Shown piece after piece: positions 34,162-42,287 of a stretch of DNA of 64,000 nt (within the stretch, counting starts at the first letter, position 1; the number at the start of each line of letters is the position of its first letter). Source of the DNA: Opitutaceae bacterium (GTDB taxonomy: Bacteria; Verrucomicrobiota; Verrucomicrobiia; Opitutales; Opitutaceae); NCBI GenBank assembly GCA_027482185.1, contig JAIXWF010000013.1, positions 992,001-1,056,000 on the forward strand, written 5' to 3'. The position numbers and the translations under genes were made by a program. The notes below the pieces were generated by a model that ran no database searches, was not told the origin of the DNA, and saw only the letters and a list, made by a program, of their open reading frames with translations.

Positions 34162-35097
34162 TCAGCCGGTGCGGACCAATTCGGCGAGGCCGTCGGCCAC
34201 GGACACCCGGGCCCGAAAACCCAATTCCCGTTCCGCCAACGTCGCGTCGCCGCGGGAATGGAGGATGTCGCCGCCGCGCGCCGCCTCGAACCTGGGCGCC
34301 GGCACCGCGGGATGATGCCGCGCGAATTCGGCGACGACCTCGCGCAGCGACGTCGCGCGGCCGGTGCAGATGTTGGCGACGCCGGTCGGAATGCCGGGCC
34401 GCGTGGCCGCGAGGACATTGGCGCGGGCGACATCGTGCACGGAGACGAAGTCGCGGGTCTGGCTGCCGTCGCCGTAGATCGTGACGCCGAGGCCTTCGCG
34501 GTAGCGGCGATTGAAGATCGAGATCACGCCGGAGTAGGGCGACGCGGGGTCCTGGCGGGGGCCGAAAACGTTGAAGTAGCGGTGGCAGCGGACGGTCAGC
34601 GCGAAGGACCGCGCGTAGCCGAGCAGAATCGCCTCGGCGGCGAGCTTGGCGGCGCCGTAAGGGCTGATGGGCTGCACTGCGCTGCGTTCGTGCAACGGCA
34701 GGTCGGCGGTGTCGCCGTAGACCGCGGCGGACGAGGCGAACACGAGCCGCGCCACGCCGTGCCGGCGGGCGGCCTCGGCGACGAATTGCACGGCGTGGAC
34801 GTTGAGCGTGTAGTTGAGATCCGGATTCCGGATACTCTCCTGCACGCTGACGAGGGCGGCGAGGTGGATGACGGCGTCGGGCTTCGCCGCGGCGACGAGG
34901 CCGTCGACGACCCCGTCGGCCGCGACATCGGCTTCGTGCAGGGCAAAGGCCGGTTCGCGCAACGCGTTGGCAAGATTGGCGCGGTGCCCGGTGCGGAACG
35001 AGTCGACTCCCGTCACCCGGTGCCCGGCGGCCAGCAATTGGTCGACGGTGTGGCTGCCGATGAAGCCGGCGGCGCCGGTGACAAGGATGTGGGACAT
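34162..35097 (-). CDS. NAD-dependent nucleotide-sugar epimerase (UDP-glucose 4-epimerase-like, extended SDR)
   Basis: 311 residues from ATG 35097. It has a Rossmann motif G8-A-A-G11-F-I-G14, a catalytic YxxxK pair (Tyr147/Lys151 in SPYGAAK) and Ser in VFASSAAVYGD. The sugar-nucleotide domain shows CHRYFNVFGPRQDP and DGSQTRDFVSVHDVARAN. This matches WbpP/GalE-like bacterial epimerases acting on UDP-sugars; the exact sugar is not set by the sequence. It is divergent from glgC and precedes glmS on the same strand, so cell-envelope sugar supply is a reasonable role. Confidence 0.9.
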   Translation of the reverse strand: MSHILVTGAAGFIGSHTVDQLLAAGHRVTGVDSFRTGHRANLANALREPAFALHEADVAADGVVDGLVAAAKPDAVIHLAALVSVQESIRNPDLNYTLNVHAVQFVAEAARRHGVARLVFASSAAVYGDTADLPLHERSAVQPISPYGAAKLAAEAILLGYARSFALTVRCHRYFNVFGPRQDPASPYSGVISIFNRRYREGLGVTIYGDGSQTRDFVSVHDVARANVLAATRPGIPTGVANICTGRATSLREVVAEFARHHPAVPAPRFEAARGGDILHSRGDATLAERELGFRARVSVADGLAELVRTG

Positions 35098-35191
35098 ACG
35101 CGGGCGGAAAGGCGGAAAAAACTGGCGAAACGTGCTCCCCGTGCAAACGTCGGGCAAGGCTTTAGCAAACCCCCGAATCCAAATTTCCAAT

Positions 35192-36484
35192 ATGACAACG
35201 ACTCAGAAACGCGTGCTGGCAGTGATCATGGGCGGCGGCCGCGGTACCCGGTTGCACCCGCTGACGTTGGAACGCTGCAAGCCGGCCGTGCCGCTCGCGG
35301 GCAAGTACCGTCTCGTCGATATCCCGATCTCCAACTGCCTGAACTCCGACATCAACCGGATGTTTTTGCTGACGCAGTTCCAGACCGCGTCGCTCCACCG
35401 CCACGTCCAGAGCACGTACCACTTCGATCCGTTCGGCGGCGGCTTCGTCGACATCCTCGCGGCGGAGCAGACGGAGCGCGGTTCCGATTGGTACCAAGGC
35501 ACGGCCGACGCCGTCCGCCGCAATCTCATCCACTTCCGTTCCTTCCCGCACGACCTCGTGCTGATCCTTTCCGGCGACCAGCTCTACCGGATGGATTTCC
35601 GTAAGATCATCGACCAGCACCTCGCGACCAAGGCGGACGTGACGATCGCGACGATCCCGTTCCCCGTTTCCAAGGTCGAAGGCCTCGGCCTCACGCAGGT
35701 CAACGACGACCTCTCGATCGCGCGTTTCGTCGAGAAGCCGAAGGATCCGGCGGTGATCAACAGCCTCGTGCTCGGCCCCAAGTTGCAGGCGCAGCTCACG
35801 ACCAAGTCGCCGGAGAAACAGTGCCTGGCCTCGATGGGTATCTACGTTTTCAACCGCGATGTCCTGGCCGAAGCGCTGGACAACAAGATGACCGATTTCG
35901 GCAAGGAGATCATCCCCGGCCTGCTCGGCAAGAAGCGGCTCTTTGCGCACATCTTCGAGGGTTACTGGGAAGACATCGGCACCGTGCGCGCGTTCTTCGA
36001 GGCCAACCTCGCGTTGGCGCAGCCGCTGCCGCCCTTCAATTTCTTCGAACCCAAGGCGCCGATCTACACGCAGGACCGCTATCTGCCGGCTTCGAAACTC
36101 AACAAGTGCGCGATCGACCACGTTGTCATCGGCGACGGTTCGATCCTCACGGACTCGACTTTGAACCACTGCGTGCTGGGGACGCGTTCGTTCATCGGCG
36201 AGGGCAGTTTCCTCAAAGATACGATCGTGATGGGCGCGGACTACTACGAGACGGAGGAGCAGATCGCGGCGAACGACGCCAAGGGCCGGCCGCATCTCGG
36301 CATCGGCAAGGGCTGCCGCATCACCGGCGCGATCATCGACAAGAACACGCGGATCGGCGACGGCTGCGTGCTCGAGGCCGCGGGCAAGCCCGACGGCACC
36401 TACGCCAACGGCCTCGTCATCATCCGCGACGGCGTGCTGGTCGTGGCGAAGAACGCCGTCCTGCCGCCGGGCACGACGGTCTGA
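35192..36484 (+). CDS. glgC: Glucose-1-phosphate adenylyltransferase
   Basis: 430 residues from ATG 35192. It makes ADP-glucose from ATP and glucose-1-phosphate, the committed step of glycogen synthesis. Motifs are the nucleotide loop GGGRGTRLHPLT, the KPAVPLAGKYRLVDIPISNC region, ILSGDQLYRMD, the glucose-1-P site FVEKPKDP, and YWEDIGT. A left-handed helix C-terminus follows (VIGDGSI, GIGKGCRITGAIID). Length and motifs are those of plant/cyanobacterial-like GlgC, common in Verrucomicrobiota. Other glycogen genes are not in the window. Confidence 0.96.
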   Translation: MTTTQKRVLAVIMGGGRGTRLHPLTLERCKPAVPLAGKYRLVDIPISNCLNSDINRMFLLTQFQTASLHRHVQSTYHFDPFGGGFVDILAAEQTERGSDWYQGTADAVRRNLIHFRSFPHDLVLILSGDQLYRMDFRKIIDQHLATKADVTIATIPFPVSKVEGLGLTQVNDDLSIARFVEKPKDPAVINSLVLGPKLQAQLTTKSPEKQCLASMGIYVFNRDVLAEALDNKMTDFGKEIIPGLLGKKRLFAHIFEGYWEDIGTVRAFFEANLALAQPLPPFNFFEPKAPIYTQDRYLPASKLNKCAIDHVVIGDGSILTDSTLNHCVLGTRSFIGEGSFLKDTIVMGADYYETEEQIAANDAKGRPHLGIGKGCRITGAIIDKNTRIGDGCVLEAAGKPDGTYANGLVIIRDGVLVVAKNAVLPPGTTV

Positions 36485-36524
36485 TCGCCCGGCGGGAAGC
36501 CCCGGCTGCGCGGCGGCGGCCGGC

Positions 36525-37508
36525 TCAGCGCCGGCGCTGCCGGTATTCGTCGCCGCTCATGATCGACGCGCGCAGGTCGCGCTCGGAAAGTCCCTTTTCG
36601 CGCATCAGGCGCTCGTAGTTCGCGTAGCCGGCGGGATCGGGCTCGCGGCCGAGCAGCTCGCGGTAGGCCCGCGTAATGGCGTTGTGGATATACGTGCCCT
36701 TGCCTTCGTTGCTGCGGCGGAGGTCGTCCCGGATCTGGCCCTGTGTCCAACCGTCGCGCCACTTGCCTCGGTAGTGGGCGAGGCCGTTGGCATCCGGGTC
36801 GCGGCCGAGGACCTCGCGGTAAATGCGGGTGATCGCCGCGGTGGCGTCGATGCCGCGCGCTTCGTCGCTGCGCTGGAGGTGGCGGATGACCTGTTCCTCC
36901 GTCCAGCCCTGGTTGATGATGCGATCGCGGTAGGTGCGGAGGCCGACCGGGTCGGCGCTGCGGTTGAGCACCTCGCGGAAAGCGCGGTGGATGGCGGCGT
37001 CGACCGCGCGCGGATCGATGCGGACGACGACCGGCGGGGGCGCGGGCCGCGGGACGACGACCACGGTCGGCGGCTGGGCCGGCGCCGGCGCGGGCACGAC
37101 GGGAGCGGGACGCGGGCCAAGGACACTGACGGACGCGATCGACCGGTCCCACGTGGCGCCCGGGCCGCGGCCTTCCGCGTAGAGATCGGGAATGCTGCGC
37201 GTCACCTCGAGCCGTTCGCCGCTCATGCCGGCGGCGGCGTAAACGACGGCTTTGGCCGCGCCCTCGATGCGCACCGACGAGATGGCAAAGGTCCACGGTT
37301 GCCCGCCGGGCCGCTGCATGCGCGCGAGGTCCGCGACCGAGGCGCCGGCCTCGACGGTGAGGGCGTCGCCCCGGTAGTTCGGCTCGGTGTAGAACGTGAC
37401 GCGGTCGGGGCTGAGCGGAGCGTCGGCGGCGCGGGCCGGCGCGAAGCCGGCCGCGCCGAGCAGGGCGGCGAACAGGAAAAACCGGAACCGGTGCAGGAGC
37501 GTTTTCAT
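36525..37508 (-). CDS. Exported protein with crystallin-like domain and three DUF4214 repeats
   Basis: 327 residues with a signal peptide (FFLFAALLGAAGFAPARA). Residues about 30-130 carry two beta/gamma-crystallin-like motifs (FYTEPNYRGDALTVEAG and VVYAAAGMSGERLEV). A Pro-rich linker follows, then three DUF4214 repeats of about 50 residues, each with REVLNRSADPVGL, REVLGRDPDANGL or RELLGREPDPAGY. DUF4214 occurs in S-layer or surface-associated proteins, so a cell-surface role is likely. No processing or sorting signal was seen at the C-terminus. Confidence 0.82.
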   Translation of the reverse strand: MKTLLHRFRFFLFAALLGAAGFAPARAADAPLSPDRVTFYTEPNYRGDALTVEAGASVADLARMQRPGGQPWTFAISSVRIEGAAKAVVYAAAGMSGERLEVTRSIPDLYAEGRGPGATWDRSIASVSVLGPRPAPVVPAPAPAQPPTVVVVPRPAPPPVVVRIDPRAVDAAIHRAFREVLNRSADPVGLRTYRDRIINQGWTEEQVIRHLQRSDEARGIDATAAITRIYREVLGRDPDANGLAHYRGKWRDGWTQGQIRDDLRRSNEGKGTYIHNAITRAYRELLGREPDPAGYANYERLMREKGLSERDLRASIMSGDEYRQRRR

Positions 37509-37561
37509 GGCGGAAGATCGCGCTTGGTCTGCGCCGGTCGCGGGAGGTTCCGGCGGTGCGG

Positions 37562-38446
37562 TCAGGCGTGCCGGCCCTTGAAGGTCAGCTCCGCGATGCC
37601 GCTCTTGTCGAGTTGGCCGAGGCCGAGCGCGACCATGCGCTCGAATTGCTGTTTGGTGGCGCCGGCGAGGGGCAGATTGAGCCCGGCCTGGGCCCCGAGC
37701 GTCCAGGCGATGCCGGAATCCTTGGCCGCATGGGCCGCGGAGAAGAAGCAGGCGTGGTCGCGGTTCTGCATGTCCTCGCCGTCGGTCTTGAGAACCTGGG
37801 AATTCGCGCCGGTCTGCAGGAACACTTCGCGCAGCATCGTGAGGTCGAGGCCCAGCGCCTGGCCGAGGCCGAGGCCTTCGGCGAGGCCGGCGGTGTTGAT
37901 GTTCATGACCATGTTGACCAGCGCCTTGACCTGCGCGGCCTGGCCGGTGGTGCCGATGTAGCGGAGGGCGGTGCTCAGTTTTTCGAGGATCGGCCGCACC
38001 CGGTCGAAGGTCGCGCGGTCGCCGCCGCACATGAGATAGAGCGTGCCGTTGCGGGCCTGCGGGATCGACGAGGCCATGCAGCCTTCGAGCGCGACGCCGC
38101 CGGCCGCGCGCACGCGGCGGTCCACCTCGACGTGGGTGGCGGGCGAAATCGTGGCGCAGTTGACGAAGACTTTGCCGGCCGCGCCGGTGAGCAGCGAATC
38201 GCCGGCCGCGGCGAAGACGCCGAGCTGGGCGGCGTCGTCCGTGACGACGGTGAAGACGACATCCGCGGCGGCGGTGACTTCGGCGAGGGTGGGGCAGGCG
38301 CGGGCGCCGAGTTCGGCGGCGAGTTCGGCGGCGCCGGCGGTGTTGACGTCATAGACGGCGGTGACGGCGTAGCCGCAGTCCTTGAGCCGGCGGGCCATGT
38401 TGGCACCCATGCGGCCGACGCCGACGAAAGCGATTTTTTCAGACAT
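37562..38446 (-). CDS. Beta-hydroxyacid dehydrogenase (6PGDH-like NAD-binding family)
   Basis: 294 residues. The N-terminal Rossmann motif is FVGVGRMGANMARRL and the catalytic lysine is Lys174 (VKALVNMVMNINTAGLAEGL). The substrate signature EGCMASSIPQARNGTL replaces the usual DAPVSGG, which is an odd point. The family includes tartronate-semialdehyde, 3-hydroxyisobutyrate and gamma-hydroxybutyrate dehydrogenases. It lies beside an MBL-fold hydrolase on the same strand, with 45 bp between them, so the two may work in one pathway. The substrate is undetermined. Confidence 0.88.
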   Translation of the reverse strand: MSEKIAFVGVGRMGANMARRLKDCGYAVTAVYDVNTAGAAELAAELGARACPTLAEVTAAADVVFTVVTDDAAQLGVFAAAGDSLLTGAAGKVFVNCATISPATHVEVDRRVRAAGGVALEGCMASSIPQARNGTLYLMCGGDRATFDRVRPILEKLSTALRYIGTTGQAAQVKALVNMVMNINTAGLAEGLGLGQALGLDLTMLREVFLQTGANSQVLKTDGEDMQNRDHACFFSAAHAAKDSGIAWTLGAQAGLNLPLAGATKQQFERMVALGLGQLDKSGIAELTFKGRHA

Positions 38447-38491
38447 GATAGCGGGGGTAGGGACGAGGTTGATACGGGAGTTATTCAGGGA

Positions 38492-39316
38492 TCAGCGGGC
38501 AAAAAACGGATTCGTCTGCTTTTCCTGCGCGAGGGTCGTGAGCGGGCCGTGGCCGCAGGCGAGGACGGTGTCGCGGGGCAGGGTGAAGATCTTGTCCTTG
38601 TTGTTGCGGTATTGGTCGGCGAAGTGGGTCGCGCTGCCGCCCATCGAACTGGCGAAGATCGAATCGCCCACCATCGCCAGCGGCCAGCTGAGGCCGGTGA
38701 CAAAGAACGTCGTCATGCCCGGCGAATGTCCGAACGTGAAGAGCGTCTTCACCGCGAGGGAGCCCACGTGGAAGTGGGCGTTTTCCTTGAAGGTCTTGGC
38801 GCCGGGGTAATCGACCGGTTCCAATTCGCTCGCCCAGACCTCGGCCTTGGTTTCGCCGGCGAGGCGGGCGAGGTCGGCGATGTGGTCCTCGTGGGTGTGC
38901 GTGATGAAGATATAGCGGAGCGTGAGTCCCTCGGCGGCCACCAGGTCGAGCATCGCGCGGGAGTCGGCGCCGGTATCGAAGGCCGCGGCCTGCTTGGCGC
39001 GCGGGTCCCAGACGAGGTAGCTGTTCACGGTCATGTCGCCGTGGACGGTGTTGAACATGGCGAAGCCCTTCGGGAAGTCCGGGAGGACGGGATACCAGCG
39101 CTTGTGGGCGAGGGCCTCGAGGGCGTCGGGGGAAAGGCGGAGGTGGCGGGCGACGCGGCGGAGGACGGCGTCGAGGGGTTTGCCGGACTTCACGGCCGCG
39201 AGGTCCTCGGCGGACACCTCGGCGCGCGTCGCCAGATCGGCGTCGGTGATCTGCAGCCCGCGCTGGGCTTTGTTGATGACGTCGTTGAAATTGTCCTCGA
39301 GGGGAATGCGGGCCAT
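38492..39316 (-). CDS. Metallo-beta-lactamase-fold hydrolase with N-terminal HTH-like domain
   Basis: 274 residues from ATG 39316. Residues 1-75 look like an XRE-type helix-turn-helix (QITDADLATRAEVSAEDLAAVKSG, with VLRRVARHLRLSPDALEAL). The rest is a glyoxalase-II-like MBL domain with the metal motif H140-T-H142-E-D144-H145, the FGHSPGM histidine, and GDSIF aspartate, ending with ACGHGPLTT. Such MBL enzymes hydrolyse thioesters or similar bonds. An HTH on a hydrolase is uncommon; it may be a degenerate leftover used for dimerisation. It is divergent from the RbsD-like gene. Confidence 0.85.
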   Translation of the reverse strand: MARIPLEDNFNDVINKAQRGLQITDADLATRAEVSAEDLAAVKSGKPLDAVLRRVARHLRLSPDALEALAHKRWYPVLPDFPKGFAMFNTVHGDMTVNSYLVWDPRAKQAAAFDTGADSRAMLDLVAAEGLTLRYIFITHTHEDHIADLARLAGETKAEVWASELEPVDYPGAKTFKENAHFHVGSLAVKTLFTFGHSPGMTTFFVTGLSWPLAMVGDSIFASSMGGSATHFADQYRNNKDKIFTLPRDTVLACGHGPLTTLAQEKQTNPFFAR

Positions 39317-39439
39317 GAGGGACGAGCTAAGGGGAGGGGGCGGCGCGCCGCAAGCGGCGAGGCGGGCGAAGTGCGGAACGGGCGGCGGGACGCATATAGG
39401 ATTGGTTCGGCGCGGCCGGACGCCCATCTTCGACGGCGC

Positions 39440-39829
39440 ATGATCAAGACCGGCCTGCTCAATCCGCACGTTCTGGCCCTGCTGGCGCGCGTGCGGCACA
39501 CCAACTGTCTCGTGATCGCCGACCGCGGGTTTCCCTCGTGGCCGGGGCTCGAGACCGTCGACCTGTCGTTGGTGGACGGCGTGCCGTCGGTGCCGCAGGT
39601 GGTGGCGGCGGTGCGCGCGAACCACCATTTCACGGCTGCCTATATGGCTGAGGAATTCCGGCGCGAAAACAGTGCCGCCGTGCGCCGGATATTCGCGCGG
39701 GTGCTGGCCGGCGTGCCGGTGGCTTACGAGCCGCACGTCCGTTTCAAGCAGCGCGTGCCCGGCGCGATCGGGCTGATCCGCACGGGCGAGACCGTGCAAT
39801 ATGCGAATATGATTTTGGTTTCCGGCTGA
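39440..39829 (+). CDS. RbsD/FucU-family sugar mutarotase
   Basis: 129 residues, full length for the family. It would interconvert pyranose and furanose forms of a sugar. Family features are the TGLLNPHVLALLARVRHTN opening with His20, IADRGFPSW, and the C-terminal HVRFKQRVPGAIGLIRTGE, then YANMILVSG. The substrate (ribose, fucose or a deoxy sugar) cannot be fixed. The next gene downstream is a sugar-acid-type SDR, and the pair may form a small catabolic unit. Confidence 0.88.
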   Translation: MIKTGLLNPHVLALLARVRHTNCLVIADRGFPSWPGLETVDLSLVDGVPSVPQVVAAVRANHHFTAAYMAEEFRRENSAAVRRIFARVLAGVPVAYEPHVRFKQRVPGAIGLIRTGETVQYANMILVSG

Positions 39830-39900
39830 GGCGGCGCCGGCAAATTGGAGCTTTCATCCCCTTCGGCTCCCGTGTTTAGGTGGCGTTTCCTTTCTCCAAT

Positions 39901-40692
39901 ATGAGCACTCCGAACGATTATCTGAACTCCCTGTTTTCACTGCGCGGCAAAGTCGCGGTCGTCATTGGCGGCACGGGCGAACTCTGCGGCGCGATGGCCG
40001 AAGGGATGGCCGGCGCGGGTGCCGAGGTCGTGCTGGTGGGCCGCAACGAGGAAAAGGCCAAGCCGCGTTTGGAGCGCATCGCGGCCGCGGGCGGCAAGGG
40101 TTACTTCGTCTCCGCCGAGGCCAGCGAAAAGGGGCCGCTGCAGGCCCTGCTCGCGACGGTGCTGGAGCGTTCGGGCCGCGTCGACATCGTGGTCAACGGC
40201 GCCGGGGTCAATTCCGCCACGCCCTATCTCGACATCGCGGAAGACGAGTTCGACCGCATCGTGAAGATCAATCTCAAGGGCGTGTTCCTCGGTTGCCAGA
40301 TCTTCGGCAAGTACCTCGTCGAGCGCGGCGAGGGCGGCTCGATCATCAACCTCGGCTCGATGTCCGGCATCGTGCCGCTGTCGCGGGTTTTCACCTATTC
40401 GGCGACGAAGGCCGCGGTGCACAACCTTTCGAAGAACCTGGCCCGCGAATGGGCCCCGAAACGCGTGCGCGTGAACACCCTCGTCCCCGGTTTTTTCCCG
40501 GCGGAGCAGAACAAGAAGATCCTCTCCCCCGAGCGCGTCGCGAGCATCATGGGCCACACGCCGATGAAGCGGTTCGGCGAGGCGCGGGAATTGGTCGGCG
40601 CGACGCTGCTGCTGGCGGCCGACGGCGCGGGCGGTTTCATCACCGGCTCCGAAATCGTCGTCGACGGCGGCTACCATGCGATGACTATTTAA
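39901..40692 (+). CDS. SDR-family oxidoreductase (sugar-acid type)
   Basis: 263 residues from ATG 39901. It is a classical SDR with cofactor site [16 protein letters not shown]-type motif [10 protein letters not shown], active-site Ser (NLGSMSG) and YSATK (Tyr and Lys of the catalytic pair). The C-terminus ([20 protein letters not shown]) fits the D-mannonate oxidoreductase / gluconate-5-dehydrogenase group. A role in uronate use would suit a pectin degrader but is inference. The ATG lies 71 bp after the RbsD-like gene. Confidence 0.88.
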   Translation: MSTPNDYLNSLFSLRGKVAVVIGGTGELCGAMAEGMAGAGAEVVLVGRNEEKAKPRLERIAAAGGKGYFVSAEASEKGPLQALLATVLERSGRVDIVVNGAGVNSATPYLDIAEDEFDRIVKINLKGVFLGCQIFGKYLVERGEGGSIINLGSMSGIVPLSRVFTYSATKAAVHNLSKNLAREWAPKRVRVNTLVPGFFPAEQNKKILSPERVASIMGHTPMKRFGEARELVGATLLLAADGAGGFITGSEIVVDGGYHAMTI

Positions 40693-40696
40693 TGAT

Positions 40697-40738
40697 TTGC
40701 TATAGTAAAATACGGCCATAATTACCGCTTGCTATAGT
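40697..40738. promoter_or_regulatory. AT-rich upstream region with a 10-bp direct repeat
   Basis: TTGCTATAGT occurs at 40697-40706 and again at 40729-40738, 32 bp apart, that is about three helical turns. The base composition is far more AT-rich than the neighbours. It lies just upstream of a DNA-binding protein gene, so an autoregulatory operator or tandem promoter elements are likely. Confidence 0.6.
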
Positions 40739-40763
40739 TCGGATACCATTGTCTATTTCGCGA

Positions 40764-41153
40764 ATGGTTACCGATAAAATGAAAGAACTGGAGGCCGCGC
40801 GCGCCAAGCTCGCCGCCCTCGAACAATCCATCCAGGGCGAGCTCCACAAGGAGCTCGCCGGCCTGCCCACCAAGTACGGCTTCGCTTCCGCCGAGGATTT
40901 CCTCGCCGCGGTGCGCGCCGCGACCGGCGCCAAGGTCCGCCGCGGCCGCAAGCCCGGCAAGGCCGGCGCCGGCAAGGGCGCCCCGGGCAAGAAGCGCCGC
41001 AAGCGCGCCGTCATCACCGAGGCGACGCGGGGCGAGGTGAAGAAGCTCGTCGAGGCCGGGAAGACCGGCAGCGAGATCTCCAAGACCCTCGGGATTTCGC
41101 TCCCGAGCGTGCAGAATATCAAGAAGGCCCTCGGTCTGGTAAAGAAGCGCTGA
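40764..41153 (+). CDS. Small basic DNA-binding protein with HTH C-terminus
   Basis: 129 residues from ATG 40764 (TTG 40749 would add five). The N-terminal helical segment (MKELEAARAKLAALEQSIQ, then YGFASAEDFLAAV) resembles the H-NS/MvaT-type oligomerisation region. A Lys/Arg/Gly-rich linker follows (RRGRKPGKAGAGKGAPGKKR). The C-terminal helix-turn-helix is VKKLVEAGKTGSEISKTLGI then SLPSVQNIKKALGL, of resolvase/Hin type. It is probably a nucleoid-associated or regulatory protein. It is followed by a strong terminator, so it forms a single-gene unit. Confidence 0.75.
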   Translation: MVTDKMKELEAARAKLAALEQSIQGELHKELAGLPTKYGFASAEDFLAAVRAATGAKVRRGRKPGKAGAGKGAPGKKRRKRAVITEATRGEVKKLVEAGKTGSEISKTLGISLPSVQNIKKALGLVKKR

Positions 41154-41184
41154 GCTGCGGCCCGCGCCGCCGTTTTCGGCATCG

Positions 41185-41209
41185 GCCCCCGCCCCGGCGG
41201 GGGCTTTTT
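41185..41209 (+). terminator. Rho-independent terminator
   Basis: GCCCCCGC (41185-41192) and GCGGGGGC (41197-41204) form an 8-bp perfect stem with a 4-nt loop, followed at once by TTTTT. It ends the transcript of the small DNA-binding protein, 32 bp after its stop. Confidence 0.92.
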
Positions 41210-41246
41210 ATTTGGCTCCCGCCCGGCCCGCCGCCAGCTTCGCGGC

Positions 41247-42164
41247 ATGTCCGCCCCGTATATTCAGGCCTATACAAACGGTCGTCTCCATCCCGCGACC
41301 GAACCGTCGCTCAGCCCGCTGAGCCGCGGTTTCCTCTACGGCGACGCCGTCTATGAAGTCTGGCGGACTTGCGGAGGGGCGATTTTTGCCTGGGAAGAAC
41401 ATTTCAGGCGGCTGGAGGCCTCGGCGGCGTCCCTGCATTTCGCGCTGCCGTTCACGCGGGAAGAGATGTTGGCGGCGATCCGCCGGACCGCCGCCGCCTA
41501 CCGGGCGGTTGCCGGCGGGACGCACGAACTCTATATCCGGCTGCAGGTCTCGCGCGGCACCGGCCCCATCGGGCTCGATCCGGTTCTGGCCGAAACGCCC
41601 GAGGTCGTCCTGCTGGTGCAGAAATGTCCCGAACTCTCCGCCGCGGCTTTGGACCGCGGCGTAACGCTGTCCATCGCGCGCGACTTGCGCCGCAACCCGG
41701 CGCAGGCCCTCGATCCCGCGTGGAAGACCGGCAATTACCTCAACAATATCCTGGGCTTGCGCGAAGCCCGCGCCCGGGGAGCCGACGATGTCCTGTTCCT
41801 CAATCTGCAGGGCGAACTGACCGAAGCTTCGACGGCGAACGTGGCCGTGGTGCGGGACGGCGCCGTGATCACTCCGCCGAGGTCCGCCGGAATTTTGATG
41901 GGCATTACCCGCGATTTCCTGATCCGGCAGGTGGCCCCGGCGGCGGGCGTGGCGGTGCGCGAGGTGGCGATCCGGCCGGAAGAGCTGCCGGACTGCCGGG
42001 AGGCATTTGTTCTTTCGACGACCAAGGACCTAGCGCCGGTGGCGGCCATCGACGACGTCCGGTTCGAGGTCGGCCCGGGTACGGTGACGGCGCGGCTGCG
42101 GACGGCGTGGGCGGCATTTGTCCGCGAGCGGATCGCGCAGCATCCGGAGCTGCGGGTGGGCTGA
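41247..42164 (+). CDS. Class IV PLP aminotransferase (branched-chain or D-amino-acid type)
   Basis: 305 residues. The fold-type IV features are GFLYGDAVYEVWRT at the N-terminus, IRLQVSRG, the PLP-lysine Lys160 (DPAWKTGNYLNNILGLREA), and LTEASTANVAVVRDG with GITRDFLI for phosphate binding. Members are BCAA aminotransferase, D-alanine aminotransferase and aminodeoxychorismate lyase. The KTGNYLNN motif and REAR resemble IlvE-like proteins, but the choice is not firm. It is convergent with the MoeB-like gene; the gap is filled by an inverted 7-bp repeat. Confidence 0.88.
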   Translation: MSAPYIQAYTNGRLHPATEPSLSPLSRGFLYGDAVYEVWRTCGGAIFAWEEHFRRLEASAASLHFALPFTREEMLAAIRRTAAAYRAVAGGTHELYIRLQVSRGTGPIGLDPVLAETPEVVLLVQKCPELSAAALDRGVTLSIARDLRRNPAQALDPAWKTGNYLNNILGLREARARGADDVLFLNLQGELTEASTANVAVVRDGAVITPPRSAGILMGITRDFLIRQVAPAAGVAVREVAIRPEELPDCREAFVLSTTKDLAPVAAIDDVRFEVGPGTVTARLRTAWAAFVRERIAQHPELRVG

Positions 42165-42178
42165 AACCGGCGGCGAGC

Positions 42179-42282
42179 GTTCAGCGTTCAGCGGTCAGCA
42201 GTCAGCAGTCAGCATTCAGCGTGCAGCCGGCAGGGAAGGGTATTGCCGATAGCTGAGTGCCGAAAGCTGACGGCTGACCGCT
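42179..42282. repeat. Paired inverted 7-bp repeat tracts
   Basis: The left arm 42179-42227 has seven units: GTTCAGC x2, GGTCAGC, AGTCAGC x2, ATTCAGC, GTGCAGC. The right arm 42248-42282 has five: GATAGCT, GAGTGCC, GAAAGCT, GACGGCT, GACCGCT. The right arm is the reverse complement of the left motif, and the spacer is 20 bp. The pair can fold as a long hairpin between two convergent genes. Confidence 0.8.
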
Positions 42283-42287
42283 CCGAA

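Noticed and set aside
42179-42282. Possible CRISPR array, because of regular repeats
   Set aside because: Units are 7 bp with no spacers between them, and no cas genes are present.
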